From Neisseriaceae bacterium (GTDB lineage: Bacteria > Pseudomonadota > Gammaproteobacteria > Burkholderiales > Neisseriaceae): a DNA stretch of 7,370 nt. The position numbers and the translations under genes are program-made. The notes beneath the pieces were generated by a model, which saw only the letters and a program-made list of their open reading frames with translations, ran no database searches and had not been told where the DNA came from. Where the stretch lies: contig JASLBZ010000142.1 of assembly GCA_030146285.1 (NCBI GenBank), positions 1-7,370 on the forward strand. Direction: 5' to 3'. This document shows positions 1 to 5,846 of this stretch, in pieces. Numbering within the stretch: the stretch's first letter is position 1; each line of letters begins with the position of its first letter.

Positions 1-1159
1 AACCCATCATGACGCGCTTGGCATGCCCTGCATATTGCTTCTTGATGCTGACAATGGCCATGCGATATGAGCAGCCTTCAGGCGGCAAATAAAAATCAAC
101 AATTTCACTGAATTGTTTTTGCAATAAAGGCACAAAAACTTCATTCAGCGCTTCACCTAAGATAGCAGGCTCATCAATAGGCTTGCCAGTATAGGTACTG
201 TGATACATGGGGTCTTTACGCATGGTGATGCGTTCAACCGTCATCACTGGGAAATGGTCTTGTTCGTTGTAATAACCGGTGTGGTCGCCATAAGGACCTT
301 CTAATGCCACTTCATCTGGGTGAATAACACCTTCCAAAATGATTTCAGCACGTGCTGGCACATTTAAATCATTGCCAATGCATTGGGTTAGCTCTGTACG
401 AGAGCCACGCAATAATCCTGCAAATTGGTATTCGCTTAGGCTATCAGGCACTGGTGTCACGGCACCCAAAATGGTAGCAGGGTCACAGCCTAAAACCACC
501 GAAACAGGATAAGGTGTATTTGGATGCGCCAATTTGTGAGCTTGAAAATCCAAAGCACCACCACGGTGAGCCAGCCAACGCATGATTAATTTATTTTTGC
601 CAATCAGTTGCTGGCGATAAATACCCAAATTTTGGCGTTTTTTATGTGGACCACGAGTTACCGTTAAACCCCATGTTACCAAAGGTGCAATGTCTTCTGG
701 CCAGCAATGTTGAATGGGTAATTTGTACAAATCAACATCGTCTTTTTCAATAATAATTTCTTGGCAAGGTGCTTTTTTAACCATATTCGGTGCCATGTCC
801 CACAGGGCTTTTACCAATGGTAGTTTACCGAAAGCATCTTTGATGCCTTTAGGTGGCTCGGGTTCTTTTAGGTACGCCAAAGTTTCGCCAATAGCACGCA
901 ATTCGCTAATATCATTGGCACCCATGCCCATGGCCACACGTTCTGTTGTGCCAAATAAATTGGCCAAAACAGGGTATGGATAAACATTGCCGTGAATGTC
1001 AGTCGGGTTTTCAAACAACAATGCAGGACCGCCGCTTCTGAGTACGCGGTCTGAAATTTCAGTGATTTCAAGGTGGGTCGAGACTGGATGTTGAATTCTT
1101 TTTAATTTGCCAAGACTTTCTAGTTTGGTAACGAATTCACGTAGATCAGCATATTTCAT
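1..1159 (-). CDS. ubiD: UbiD, 4-hydroxy-3-polyprenylbenzoate decarboxylase (partial, C-terminus outside window)
   Basis: Cytoplasmic or membrane-associated decarboxylase that removes the carboxyl group from 4-hydroxy-3-polyprenylbenzoate during ubiquinone synthesis. Family members use the prenylated FMN cofactor made by UbiX. Translating the minus strand from ATG at 1159 gives 386 uninterrupted codons ending ...KRVMMG at the window edge. E. coli UbiD is about 497 residues, so roughly the last 110 are missing only because the window ends. Visible family motifs are QNLGIYRQQ (176-184), MRWLAHRGG (193-201), LLRGSRTEL (249-257) and EGPYGDHTGYY (287-297). By family knowledge N177, H198 and E256 are the likely metal/cofactor ligands, and E287 and D292 lie in the acidic catalytic segment. 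The N-terminus MKYADLREFV matches the usual start. The Shine-Dalgarno is weak (GAAAG about 9 nt upstream). No frameshift is seen. Confidence 0.96.
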   Translation of the reverse strand, partial: MKYADLREFVTKLESLGKLKRIQHPVSTHLEITEISDRVLRSGGPALLFENPTDIHGNVYPYPVLANLFGTTERVAMGMGANDISELRAIGETLAYLKEPEPPKGIKDAFGKLPLVKALWDMAPNMVKKAPCQEIIIEKDDVDLYKLPIQHCWPEDIAPLVTWGLTVTRGPHKKRQNLGIYRQQLIGKNKLIMRWLAHRGGALDFQAHKLAHPNTPYPVSVVLGCDPATILGAVTPVPDSLSEYQFAGLLRGSRTELTQCIGNDLNVPARAEIILEGVIHPDEVALEGPYGDHTGYYNEQDHFPVMTVERITMRKDPMYHSTYTGKPIDEPAILGEALNEVFVPLLQKQFSEIVDFYLPPEGCSYRMAIVSIKKQYAGHAKRVMMG

Positions 1160-1170
1160 ATCAAAATACT

Positions 1171-1182
1171 TTCAGGCAGCCA
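1171..1182 (-). repeat. DNA-uptake-sequence-like 12-mer (Simonsiella/Kingella dialect)
   Basis: The minus strand reads TGGCTGCCTGAA, 11 of 12 identical to the AG-simDUS dialect (AGGCTGCCTGAA) described for Simonsiella and 10 of 12 to the Kingella dialect (AGGCAGCCTGAA). Neisseriaceae take up DNA preferentially when it carries such words. This copy sits in the ubiD leader, and its GAA end runs into the weak Shine-Dalgarno region. It also forms the 3' side of a small hairpin with 6-bp arms CAGCCA/TGGCTG (1177-1182 and 1190-1195). Weaker relatives are AAACTGCCTGAA at 4441-4452 and AGGCAGCCTGTA at 5667-5678. With no perfect copy here, identity as a functional uptake site is inferred. Confidence 0.5.
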
Positions 1183-1217
1183 GAAGCATTGGCTGTGGGT
1201 GGTTCATTAAGTGTCTC

Positions 1218-1245
1218 ATTATAACGAATAAAGCACAGATTTAAA
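1218..1245 (-). promoter_or_regulatory. Probable sigma70 promoter of ubiD
   Basis: Read on the minus strand, a perfect -10 TATAAT (1223-1218) lies 16 bp downstream of TTTAAA (1245-1240), which matches 4 of 6 bases of the -35 consensus. Transcription would start near 1211 and leave a leader of about 50 nt before the ubiD ATG at 1159. The location in the divergent intergenic region and the perfect -10 make this one of the best promoters in the window. It is a consensus match only. Confidence 0.6.
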
Positions 1246-1454
1246 GAAAATTAGCAAAACCTTTATACATATGTCATTCAAAGGGATTTGTTATTTTTTT
1301 CTAAATAATGAATATGAATACAAATAAAGTGTAATGGACATCAATAAGCCCTGTGTTTATTATGAATTTGGCATTTAAACTTGCGTAACAAGCTGAGTTT
1401 GTGTTGAATATATTTATTGTAAATATTTGTAATAAGTTAAAAAACAATTTTAAA

Positions 1455-1482
1455 TTACTTTAAATTATGACATTGTTATTAT
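1455..1482 (+). promoter_or_regulatory. Weak candidate promoter for the autotransporter gene
   Basis: TATTAT at 1477-1482 matches 5 of 6 bases of the -10 consensus. The hexamer at the right distance upstream (TTACTT, 1455-1460, 16-bp spacer) is a poor -35. The start site would be near 1489, giving a leader of about 40 nt. The repeated TTTAAATTA words overlap or precede the -35 position. In DNA this AT-rich other -10-like words occur by chance, so this is only the best-placed candidate. Confidence 0.3.
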
Positions 1483-1516
1483 GGGTGCGTGATTTTAAAT
1501 CAATCTAAAGAGTGAT

Positions 1517-1520
1517 AGGA
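1517..1520 (+). promoter_or_regulatory. Ribosome binding site of the autotransporter gene
   Basis: AGGA lies 7 nt before the ATG at 1528, which supports that start. Another ATG at 1521 touches the AGGA directly, is out of frame and stops after four codons (MSHG), so it is too close to be the main start. The chosen start yields a complete lipoprotein signal peptide. Confidence 0.7.
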
Positions 1521-1527
1521 ATGAGTC

Positions 1528-4296
1528 ATGGGTGATAATAATATTAGGCATGGACAACCAAATCATCGGCTAACCGCAATTTCTATTGCGGTATTGTTAG
1601 CCCTTAGTGTGGCTGCATGTGGCGGTGGTGGTGGCGGCGGTGGTGGCCCTTCTGTGGGTGGTGATAAGCCTGATGTTAGTCAGCCTGATACTGGTGAGTC
1701 AAAACCCACCAGTATTGCTCAGTCTGGAATCGTCAGCAATAGTGTACTACTGGGCTGGCAAGAAAAACCATCATCACAGCCCATTGATAACCCATTGTCT
1801 GTTAAAGAAGAATTGGTTAATAATTCAAATGGCATTGTTAATCAATCCTATCGTCAGATTGCAACTGATAAAAAAGCAGGATTGACAGGCAAAGATACCA
1901 TTTTGGGCATTGTGGATAATGGATTTATTCCTAAAGCAGAACTGAATCGAGTAATGCCGGTGGGCAATATGAGTCAAGCACTGCATGGCACACAAATTGC
2001 AACGATTGTTTCTGGGCATTCTAGCCAAAGCCAGATACACATCTCAGGAGCGGCTACATCAACTTTTCGTTTGGCGTTTGAGGGTGCTGTTGCTTTGCAT
2101 AAGAATTCTGAAGGTAAAATTAAGGTTGTTAATAACTCTTGGGGCGACGGCAAGAATGAGACTGTTGAGAGTGCAACAACATCATTAAAAGCGCTGACTT
2201 CGACCATGAATAACATCAAAACAGCAGATTTGCTCATGGTCATGTCTGCGGGAAATCATGGTCGAGACAACAGTAATGCCACAGCTTTTATGCCTAAGAT
2301 TCATCCGGATTTAAAGTTAGAAGGTAATTTCTTAACAGTATCTTCTGCTGCGTACAATTATGATACTAAGCAGTATTCAGACCAAAGAGATCAATCGGTG
2401 AATGCCTGTGGTGATGCTAAAGATTGGTGTGTGATTGCTCCTGGTTTTGCCTACGGGCAAAGCAGTACTTCTTATTCAGCAGCTTATGTGACCGGTGTTT
2501 TGGGCAATGTATACAGTCGTTATCCTTGGATGAGTGCTAGCAATTTGCAACAAACCATTTTGGGAACGGCAAGTCAAACAAGTGCGAATGCAGACACAGG
2601 CTGGGGTTTGGTCAATGCCAGTGCTGCGGCCAATGGTTATGGTCAGTTTGCCTGGGACAATATTGTTTTTAATTTACCAAATCAAAATTGGCAAAGTGAA
2701 TTTGATAACAATATTACTGGAAAGTATGGTTTTACCAAAACTGGCGCTGGTGTTCTGGTTCTGAATGGCGACAATACTTTTACCGGCAAGGGTATTGTGG
2801 ATCAAGGTATCCTAGTATTGAATGGTGCGAATACAGCCAGTTTTGTGGTAGGTAACAATGGTATTTTGGCTGTGGGGGATCGTTTGCAATCTGTCGAAAA
2901 ACCGACTGCGAATAAAATTACCAACTATGGCACAGTGAAGGTCATGGAAAGTGATTTGTTTGTTCAGGATTTTGAAGGGTCGAAGGAATCTGACATTGTT
3001 TTTGGTACGACTAAGAAATTGTATGTCAAAAATAAAGTGACAGGTAAGTTAGATATCAAAGTGATTGATGGTACATACCAACCACTTCAAAGCCAAAAAA
3101 CCAATACCCACATTGTCGCCAATAGCATTACCGATGATATTCATGTTTCCTCTGCTAGCAATTTGAGCAGTATTGCTGGGTATGAGAAAACAGTGAAAGA
3201 TGGCCAAGAAACAGTGGAAGTCACAACGCAGCGCAATTCAGCAGCAGATGCCATTCAGATACAAAAAGCCAAGGCATTTACCAGTCAAGCGGCATCAGCT
3301 GATTTGATTGATCAAGCTTTACTGAAGATTGATGGCGATTATGTTGCTAATGGAAAATTGAGCACTCAGGCAAATCAGTTTTATCAATTGGTCTCTAATG
3401 CTTCATTGAACAATGCATTGTTTGGTTTAAGTGATAGCTTGTATAAAAATACCAGTGATAACTTGAATATTGAACGAAGCAATATGGTTTCTGCTTTACT
3501 GGATGATGTGCACAGCAAGCAAGATATGTGGGTCAGTGGTGGTTATTCTAATGCACACACCAATTTTTTAGGCATTACTGGTAAAAAAGAAAACTATTCT
3601 TCTGGATTGGGTGCTCAGGTGCAAGCTGGAAAAGGGCGAATTTTTGGTCAGGTTGAAAATCTTGATTTAACTTGGGAAGACAGATTAAGTGCTGGTGTTC
3701 GCAATAAATCGACCACTAAAGGCTATGGTGCTACTGTTGGTTATTGGCAAGAACTGCCACAAAATTGGAACATCACGGTCGCTGTTGGCGGAGCGCATGT
3801 AAAAAACAAATTGCATACGGCTGTTGATGAGCGTTCAAACTACGATGCCAATCAATACTTCATGGTGGCGGGAATGAGTCGTTTGTTTGCTTTGAATAAG
3901 TGGTTGTTCAAACCAGAAGGCAGCATGCAATATACCCATTTGAAAAATAACAATAGCCAAGGCAATTTGACTTCGGCTGTGGATTCAAGCGCGAAACAGT
4001 GGACAGCCAAATTGGGTTTGGCGGTGGCTTATCGAGTGAGTCAGTTTTTTAGCTTGCAAGGTAAGGCTTCGGTTGAGCGAGATGTGAATCGTCGCAATAA
4101 TTTGGTAATGCTCTACGCAGATTATCCCGTTAATAGTGACAATAGCTATTTGCCCAAAACACGCTATCAAGCCCAAGTTGGGGCTTTGTACCAACCGGCT
4201 GAAAATTGGAGTATTTACGGCAATTACCAGTATTCGGGCAGCAATAATTGGAATGAGAATTCCGCCCGAGTTGGTTTACGTTATCTTTTTAAATAA
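1528..4296 (+). CDS. NalP-like autotransporter: surface lipoprotein S8 (subtilisin-type) serine protease
   Basis: Predicted type Va autotransporter of 922 residues that carries a subtilase to the cell surface. Residues 1-30 form a signal peptide ending in the lipobox VAAC, with C31 as lipidation site and Gly at +2, which does not signal inner-membrane retention. A nine-Gly run (32-40) and a Pro/Ser/Gly-rich linker follow. The S8 domain spans about 120-370: Asp130 (GIVDNG), His153 (LHGTQIA), oxyanion Asn243 (SAGNHG) and Ser315 (SSTSYSAAY). C294 and C301 match a Cys pair in NalP. A passenger-associated repeat (KTGAGVLVLNGDNTFTG, 404-420) leads into beta-helix-like sequence. A helix near 640-665 precedes the beta-barrel, about 667-922, ending RVGLRYLFK. 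Meningococcal NalP, from memory, has the same order at about 1080 residues and cleaves itself and other surface proteins; a similar maturation role here is inferred. Oddities are Ser in place of Gly before the catalytic TS, Ala in place of the motif Pro, and a terminal Lys after the usual aromatic residue. Confidence 0.93.
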   Translation: MGDNNIRHGQPNHRLTAISIAVLLALSVAACGGGGGGGGGPSVGGDKPDVSQPDTGESKPTSIAQSGIVSNSVLLGWQEKPSSQPIDNPLSVKEELVNNSNGIVNQSYRQIATDKKAGLTGKDTILGIVDNGFIPKAELNRVMPVGNMSQALHGTQIATIVSGHSSQSQIHISGAATSTFRLAFEGAVALHKNSEGKIKVVNNSWGDGKNETVESATTSLKALTSTMNNIKTADLLMVMSAGNHGRDNSNATAFMPKIHPDLKLEGNFLTVSSAAYNYDTKQYSDQRDQSVNACGDAKDWCVIAPGFAYGQSSTSYSAAYVTGVLGNVYSRYPWMSASNLQQTILGTASQTSANADTGWGLVNASAAANGYGQFAWDNIVFNLPNQNWQSEFDNNITGKYGFTKTGAGVLVLNGDNTFTGKGIVDQGILVLNGANTASFVVGNNGILAVGDRLQSVEKPTANKITNYGTVKVMESDLFVQDFEGSKESDIVFGTTKKLYVKNKVTGKLDIKVIDGTYQPLQSQKTNTHIVANSITDDIHVSSASNLSSIAGYEKTVKDGQETVEVTTQRNSAADAIQIQKAKAFTSQAASADLIDQALLKIDGDYVANGKLSTQANQFYQLVSNASLNNALFGLSDSLYKNTSDNLNIERSNMVSALLDDVHSKQDMWVSGGYSNAHTNFLGITGKKENYSSGLGAQVQAGKGRIFGQVENLDLTWEDRLSAGVRNKSTTKGYGATVGYWQELPQNWNITVAVGGAHVKNKLHTAVDERSNYDANQYFMVAGMSRLFALNKWLFKPEGSMQYTHLKNNNSQGNLTSAVDSSAKQWTAKLGLAVAYRVSQFFSLQGKASVERDVNRRNNLVMLYADYPVNSDNSYLPKTRYQAQVGALYQPAENWSIYGNYQYSGSNNWNENSARVGLRYLFK

Positions 4297-4307
4297 CAAC
4301 TTTGATC

Positions 4308-4344
4308 AAACCCAAAGCCCTGATGTTCAGGGCTTTGGGTTTTT
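4308..4344 (+). terminator. Intrinsic terminator after the autotransporter gene
   Basis: Perfect 16-bp inverted repeat: arm 4308-4323 (AAACCCAAAGCCCTGA), 3-nt loop TGT, arm 4327-4342 (TCAGGGCTTTGGGTTT), with a five-T run at 4340-4344. It begins 11 nt after the TAA at 4296. The convergent lysE transcript also runs into it, but on that strand the downstream T-run is only TTT, so bidirectional action would be weaker. Confidence 0.9.
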
Positions 4345-4403
4345 GTGTACTTGGAATATCAAACGATATTTTAATATGACTGAAGCTTGGCTTATTTGAT
4401 GTG

Positions 4404-5021
4404 TTAACTTTTGGCTAAGAAGCCTGCGGCCAATAATAATAAACTGCCTGAAAAACCTTCTACCAAGCGTCTGCGTTTGTCACTTGGCGATCCACGCTTA
4501 CTTAATGCAGCAAGACTTAAACCAATAATGCTGTAAACAATGGCGCAGCTGACGATAAACACGGCAGCTAGTAGCAGCGATTGCATGGCATAGCTTTCAG
4601 ATTTGTTAATGAAGTTAGGTAAAATAGCCAAGTAAATCAACAAACCTTTGGGGTTTAAAAAGCTGGTTAAAAAACCTTTTCGAAATAGGTTTTTTTCAGC
4701 CGGATCACCTTTGCTGATTTCCAATAAGCCTCGTTTCATCGCTGAGCGAATCATCAACGCCGCTAAGTACAATAAATAAACAATACCGACCCAACGAATC
4801 ACATTGAATAGCAATGGAGAAGCTGCGATTAAAGCCGCCACGCCCAATGCACTTAAAATGGCATGGACACAATAACCGGTCAAAATACCACAATTGGCTT
4901 TTAAAACCGCTTTCTTACCAGCCGTTAAGCCTTGAGATGCAATGAATAAAACATCCGGTCCTGGTGTGCATACCAAAGGAAATACGGTTAATCCAAATAG
5001 CAACAAATTGTGGTAAGTCAT
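4404..5021 (-). CDS. LysE/RhtB-family amino-acid exporter
   Basis: Inner-membrane carrier of the LysE/RhtB translocator family, which exports amino acids such as lysine, arginine, threonine, homoserine or leucine; the substrate cannot be read from sequence. From ATG at 5021 it has 205 residues, the family's usual size, with about six hydrophobic segments (roughly 5-27, 42-65, 68-92, 115-136, 146-172, 188-203). Signature motifs are CTPGPD (18-23) and GFLTSFLNPKG (116-126). An upstream in-frame TTG at 5036 would add five residues (LKITA, Met if used to initiate). I prefer the ATG because TTGAAG resembles its ribosome-binding region and the family normally begins M(x)3-6 before LLLFGLTVF. The gene is divergent from an Lrp/AsnC regulator, a common pairing in which the regulator senses the exported amino acid. 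A -10-like TACAAT at 5056-5051 lacks a good -35, consistent with but not proof of activator dependence. Confidence 0.93.
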   Translation of the reverse strand: MTYHNLLLFGLTVFPLVCTPGPDVLFIASQGLTAGKKAVLKANCGILTGYCVHAILSALGVAALIAASPLLFNVIRWVGIVYLLYLAALMIRSAMKRGLLEISKGDPAEKNLFRKGFLTSFLNPKGLLIYLAILPNFINKSESYAMQSLLLAAVFIVSCAIVYSIIGLSLAALSKRGSPSDKRRRLVEGFSGSLLLLAAGFLAKS

Positions 5022-5050
5022 GGCAGTTATCTTCAAAAGAAATTAGCGCT

Positions 5051-5056
5051 ATTGTA
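5051..5056 (-). promoter_or_regulatory. Possible -10 element of the exporter gene
   Basis: On the minus strand TACAAT (5 of 6 to consensus) lies 29 nt upstream of the ATG at 5021. No acceptable -35 is found at 16-18 bp spacing. A promoter without a -35 is what one expects if the divergent Lrp-type protein activates the gene, but single -10 words are also common by chance here. Confidence 0.3.
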
Positions 5057-5107
5057 AGCTTTTGTCGTTGAAATTTTTGATTGAAGTTGTCACAGATAGG
5101 TGCTATT

Positions 5108-5135
5108 TTGAAATCCAATATTAATAAATTATAAA
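5108..5135 (+). promoter_or_regulatory. Probable promoter of the Lrp/AsnC-type gene
   Basis: TTGAAA (5108-5113, 5 of 6 to the -35 consensus) is followed after 16 bp by TATAAA (5130-5135, 5 of 6 to the -10). The start site would fall near 5142, only about 7 nt before the ATG at 5149. No Shine-Dalgarno precedes that ATG, so the transcript would be nearly leaderless. The two copies of the direct repeat at 5110 and 5141 cover the -35 and the start site. Confidence 0.5.
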
Positions 5136-5158
5136 TATGTGAAATCCAATGTCAATAA
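5110..5158 (+). repeat. Two-copy 18-bp direct repeat over the lrp-type promoter and start codon
   Basis: Copy 1, GAAATCCAATATTAATAAA minus its last base (5110-5127), and copy 2, GAAATCCAATGTCAATAA (5141-5158), differ at 2 of 18 positions. The spacing is 31 bp, close to three helical turns, so both copies face the same side of the DNA. Copy 1 overlaps the -35, and copy 2 covers the predicted start site, the ATG and the first codons. Lrp-family octamers bind phased sites and usually autoregulate, so a repressor operator is plausible. A local duplication without function is the alternative. Confidence 0.6.
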
Positions 5159-5613
5159 AATTAGACAGTATTGATTTGCGCATTTTACGCGCATTGCAAA
5201 AAGATGCCAGTTTGCAAAATACAGAGCTTGCTGCACTGGTGGGCTTGTCAGCATCACCTTGTTTGCGACGTGTGAAACTGTTGCAAGAGGCTGGTGTGAT
5301 TAAGCGCTATATTGCCATTGTTGATGGTGCAAAAGTGGGGGCAGGCCTGACTTTGTTTTCTCGTGTGTGGTTTAAAGCACAAGACGCTCACACCATTCAA
5401 AGTTTTATTGATGCAATTCAAGACATGCCAGAAATTATTGAATGCCATCTTATGGCCGGTGAATGTGATGCTTGGTTGCGGATTGTGACCAAGGATTTAG
5501 ACAGTTACCGTCACTTTCATGCCAACAAATTAACAACCATTAAAGCCATTCAAAGCGTCAAAACCGATGTGCCCATGGATACCGTTAAATTAACCTACAG
5601 TTTGCCTATTTAA
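5149..5613 (+). CDS. Lrp/AsnC-family transcriptional regulator
   Basis: DNA-binding regulator of 154 residues, the typical family length. The N-terminal helix-turn-helix covers about 8-55 (LDSIDLRILRALQKDA, then NTELAALVGLSASPCLRRVK with the recognition helix near 33-43). The C-terminal RAM ligand-binding domain spans about 66-145 and carries the GxxD turn (MAGECDAWLRI, G104 and D107) that lies near the effector pocket in family structures. Such proteins form dimers and octamers and respond to amino acids. Divergence from a LysE-family exporter 127 bp away suggests it controls that exporter and itself. The start is fixed by an in-frame TGA at 5140-5142. The ATG has no clear Shine-Dalgarno, and the promoter -10 lies only 13 nt upstream. 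No terminator is evident after the TAA; a folded element begins within 7 nt. Confidence 0.93.
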   Translation: MSIKLDSIDLRILRALQKDASLQNTELAALVGLSASPCLRRVKLLQEAGVIKRYIAIVDGAKVGAGLTLFSRVWFKAQDAHTIQSFIDAIQDMPEIIECHLMAGECDAWLRIVTKDLDSYRHFHANKLTTIKAIQSVKTDVPMDTVKLTYSLPI

Positions 5614-5619
5614 AATAAG

Positions 5620-5693
5620 ATGGATTGTGCTTGTGAATGGGGGACTCGCAAGAGCCCCAAAACAATAGGCAGCCTGTAAAGCGAGCCATCCAT
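5620..5693 (+). ncRNA. Candidate structured RNA element (three-way junction), family not recognised
   Basis: Hand folding gives a closed 74-nt structure. The outer stem is ATGGAT/ATCCAT (5620-5625 with 5688-5693). It continues after a small internal loop as GCTTG/CGAGC (5629-5633 with 5682-5686, one G-U). Hairpin A has GGGG then CTC paired to GAG then CCCC (5640-5658), with A5644 bulged and a GCAA (GNRA) tetraloop at 5648-5651. Hairpin B is ATAGG/CCTGT (5665-5669 with 5673-5677) with loop CAG. A -10-like TAAAAT at 5611-5616 overlaps the regulator's stop codon and would start transcription near 5622, at the base of the fold. A weak -35-like TTAACC lies 15 bp further up. There is no T-run, so it is not a simple terminator. 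I match it to no known riboswitch or sRNA. A degenerate interspersed repeat is the main alternative. Confidence 0.35.
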
Positions 5694-5832
5694 ATGGAAA
5701 TACAGTAAACAGATTGACCTGCTGTTGGGCTTAAAATAAATACCATGGCTGACAGAATGAATCAGCAATTTTCTGCATTGACCAATAAAAACAAATAAGT
5801 TGTTCTTCGGACTAAAATAATGCGGCAATATC

Positions 5833-5841
5833 TGATAGAAT
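5833..5841 (+). promoter_or_regulatory. Likely extended -10 promoter of argG
   Basis: TGATAGAAT combines a TGn extension with TAGAAT (5836-5841, 5 of 6 to consensus). No good -35 is present at 16-18 bp, as is usual for extended -10 promoters. The start would be near 5848, giving a leader of about 67 nt. A second possibility is TTGAAT at 5849-5854 acting as a -35, but its -10 partner is poor. Confidence 0.45.
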
Positions 5842-5846
5842 TTAAC

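Larger units (their letters stand above)
1246..1527. other. AT-rich divergent intergenic region between ubiD and the autotransporter
   Basis: With the ubiD promoter this makes 368 bp without a gene. It is strongly AT-rich with stop codons in all frames. No tRNA, insertion sequence, CRISPR repeat or convincing terminator is visible. It contains a 10-bp-spaced direct repeat TTTAAATTA (1449-1457 and 1459-1467), a third related TTTTAAAT at 1493-1500, and poly-T/poly-A runs suggestive of curved or UP-element-like DNA upstream of the autotransporter. AT-rich upstream regions are common for surface protein genes, but no named regulator site could be assigned. Confidence 0.6.

Noticed and set aside
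55..95. TTCAGGCGGC at 78-87 as an uptake sequence
   Set aside because: It lies within conserved UbiD codons (PPEG) and matches the known dialects poorly, so coding constraint explains it.
868..1071. 67-codon minus-strand frame inside ubiD
   Set aside because: Shadow in another frame of the clear UbiD coding sequence.
1305..1322. Fur-box-like hexamer run AATAAT GAATAT GAATAC
   Set aside because: Only a loose match to NATWAT repeats in very AT-rich DNA, and far (over 200 bp) from the start codon. Not enough to call iron regulation.
1521..1535. Four-codon upstream frame (MSHG) overlapping the autotransporter start
   Set aside because: Its ATG directly abuts the AGGA, which leaves no spacing for initiation, so it is probably incidental.
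4355..4370. Small hairpin AATATC/GATATT between the convergent genes
   Set aside because: A 6-bp A/T stem with no adequate T-run on the lysE strand, too weak to call a terminator.
5620..5708. Overlapping plus-strand frames of 19 and 23 residues (starts at 5620 and 5637)
   Set aside because: Both run through the stems of the folded element, neither has a Shine-Dalgarno, and the products are not recognised. RNA structure explains the region better.
5610..5828. Minus-strand 72-codon open frame across the intergenic region before argG
   Set aside because: It has no ribosome binding site, covers the structured element antisense, and shows no recognisable domain. It is most likely a chance frame, though several identical copies elsewhere would make it a repeat-derived frame.
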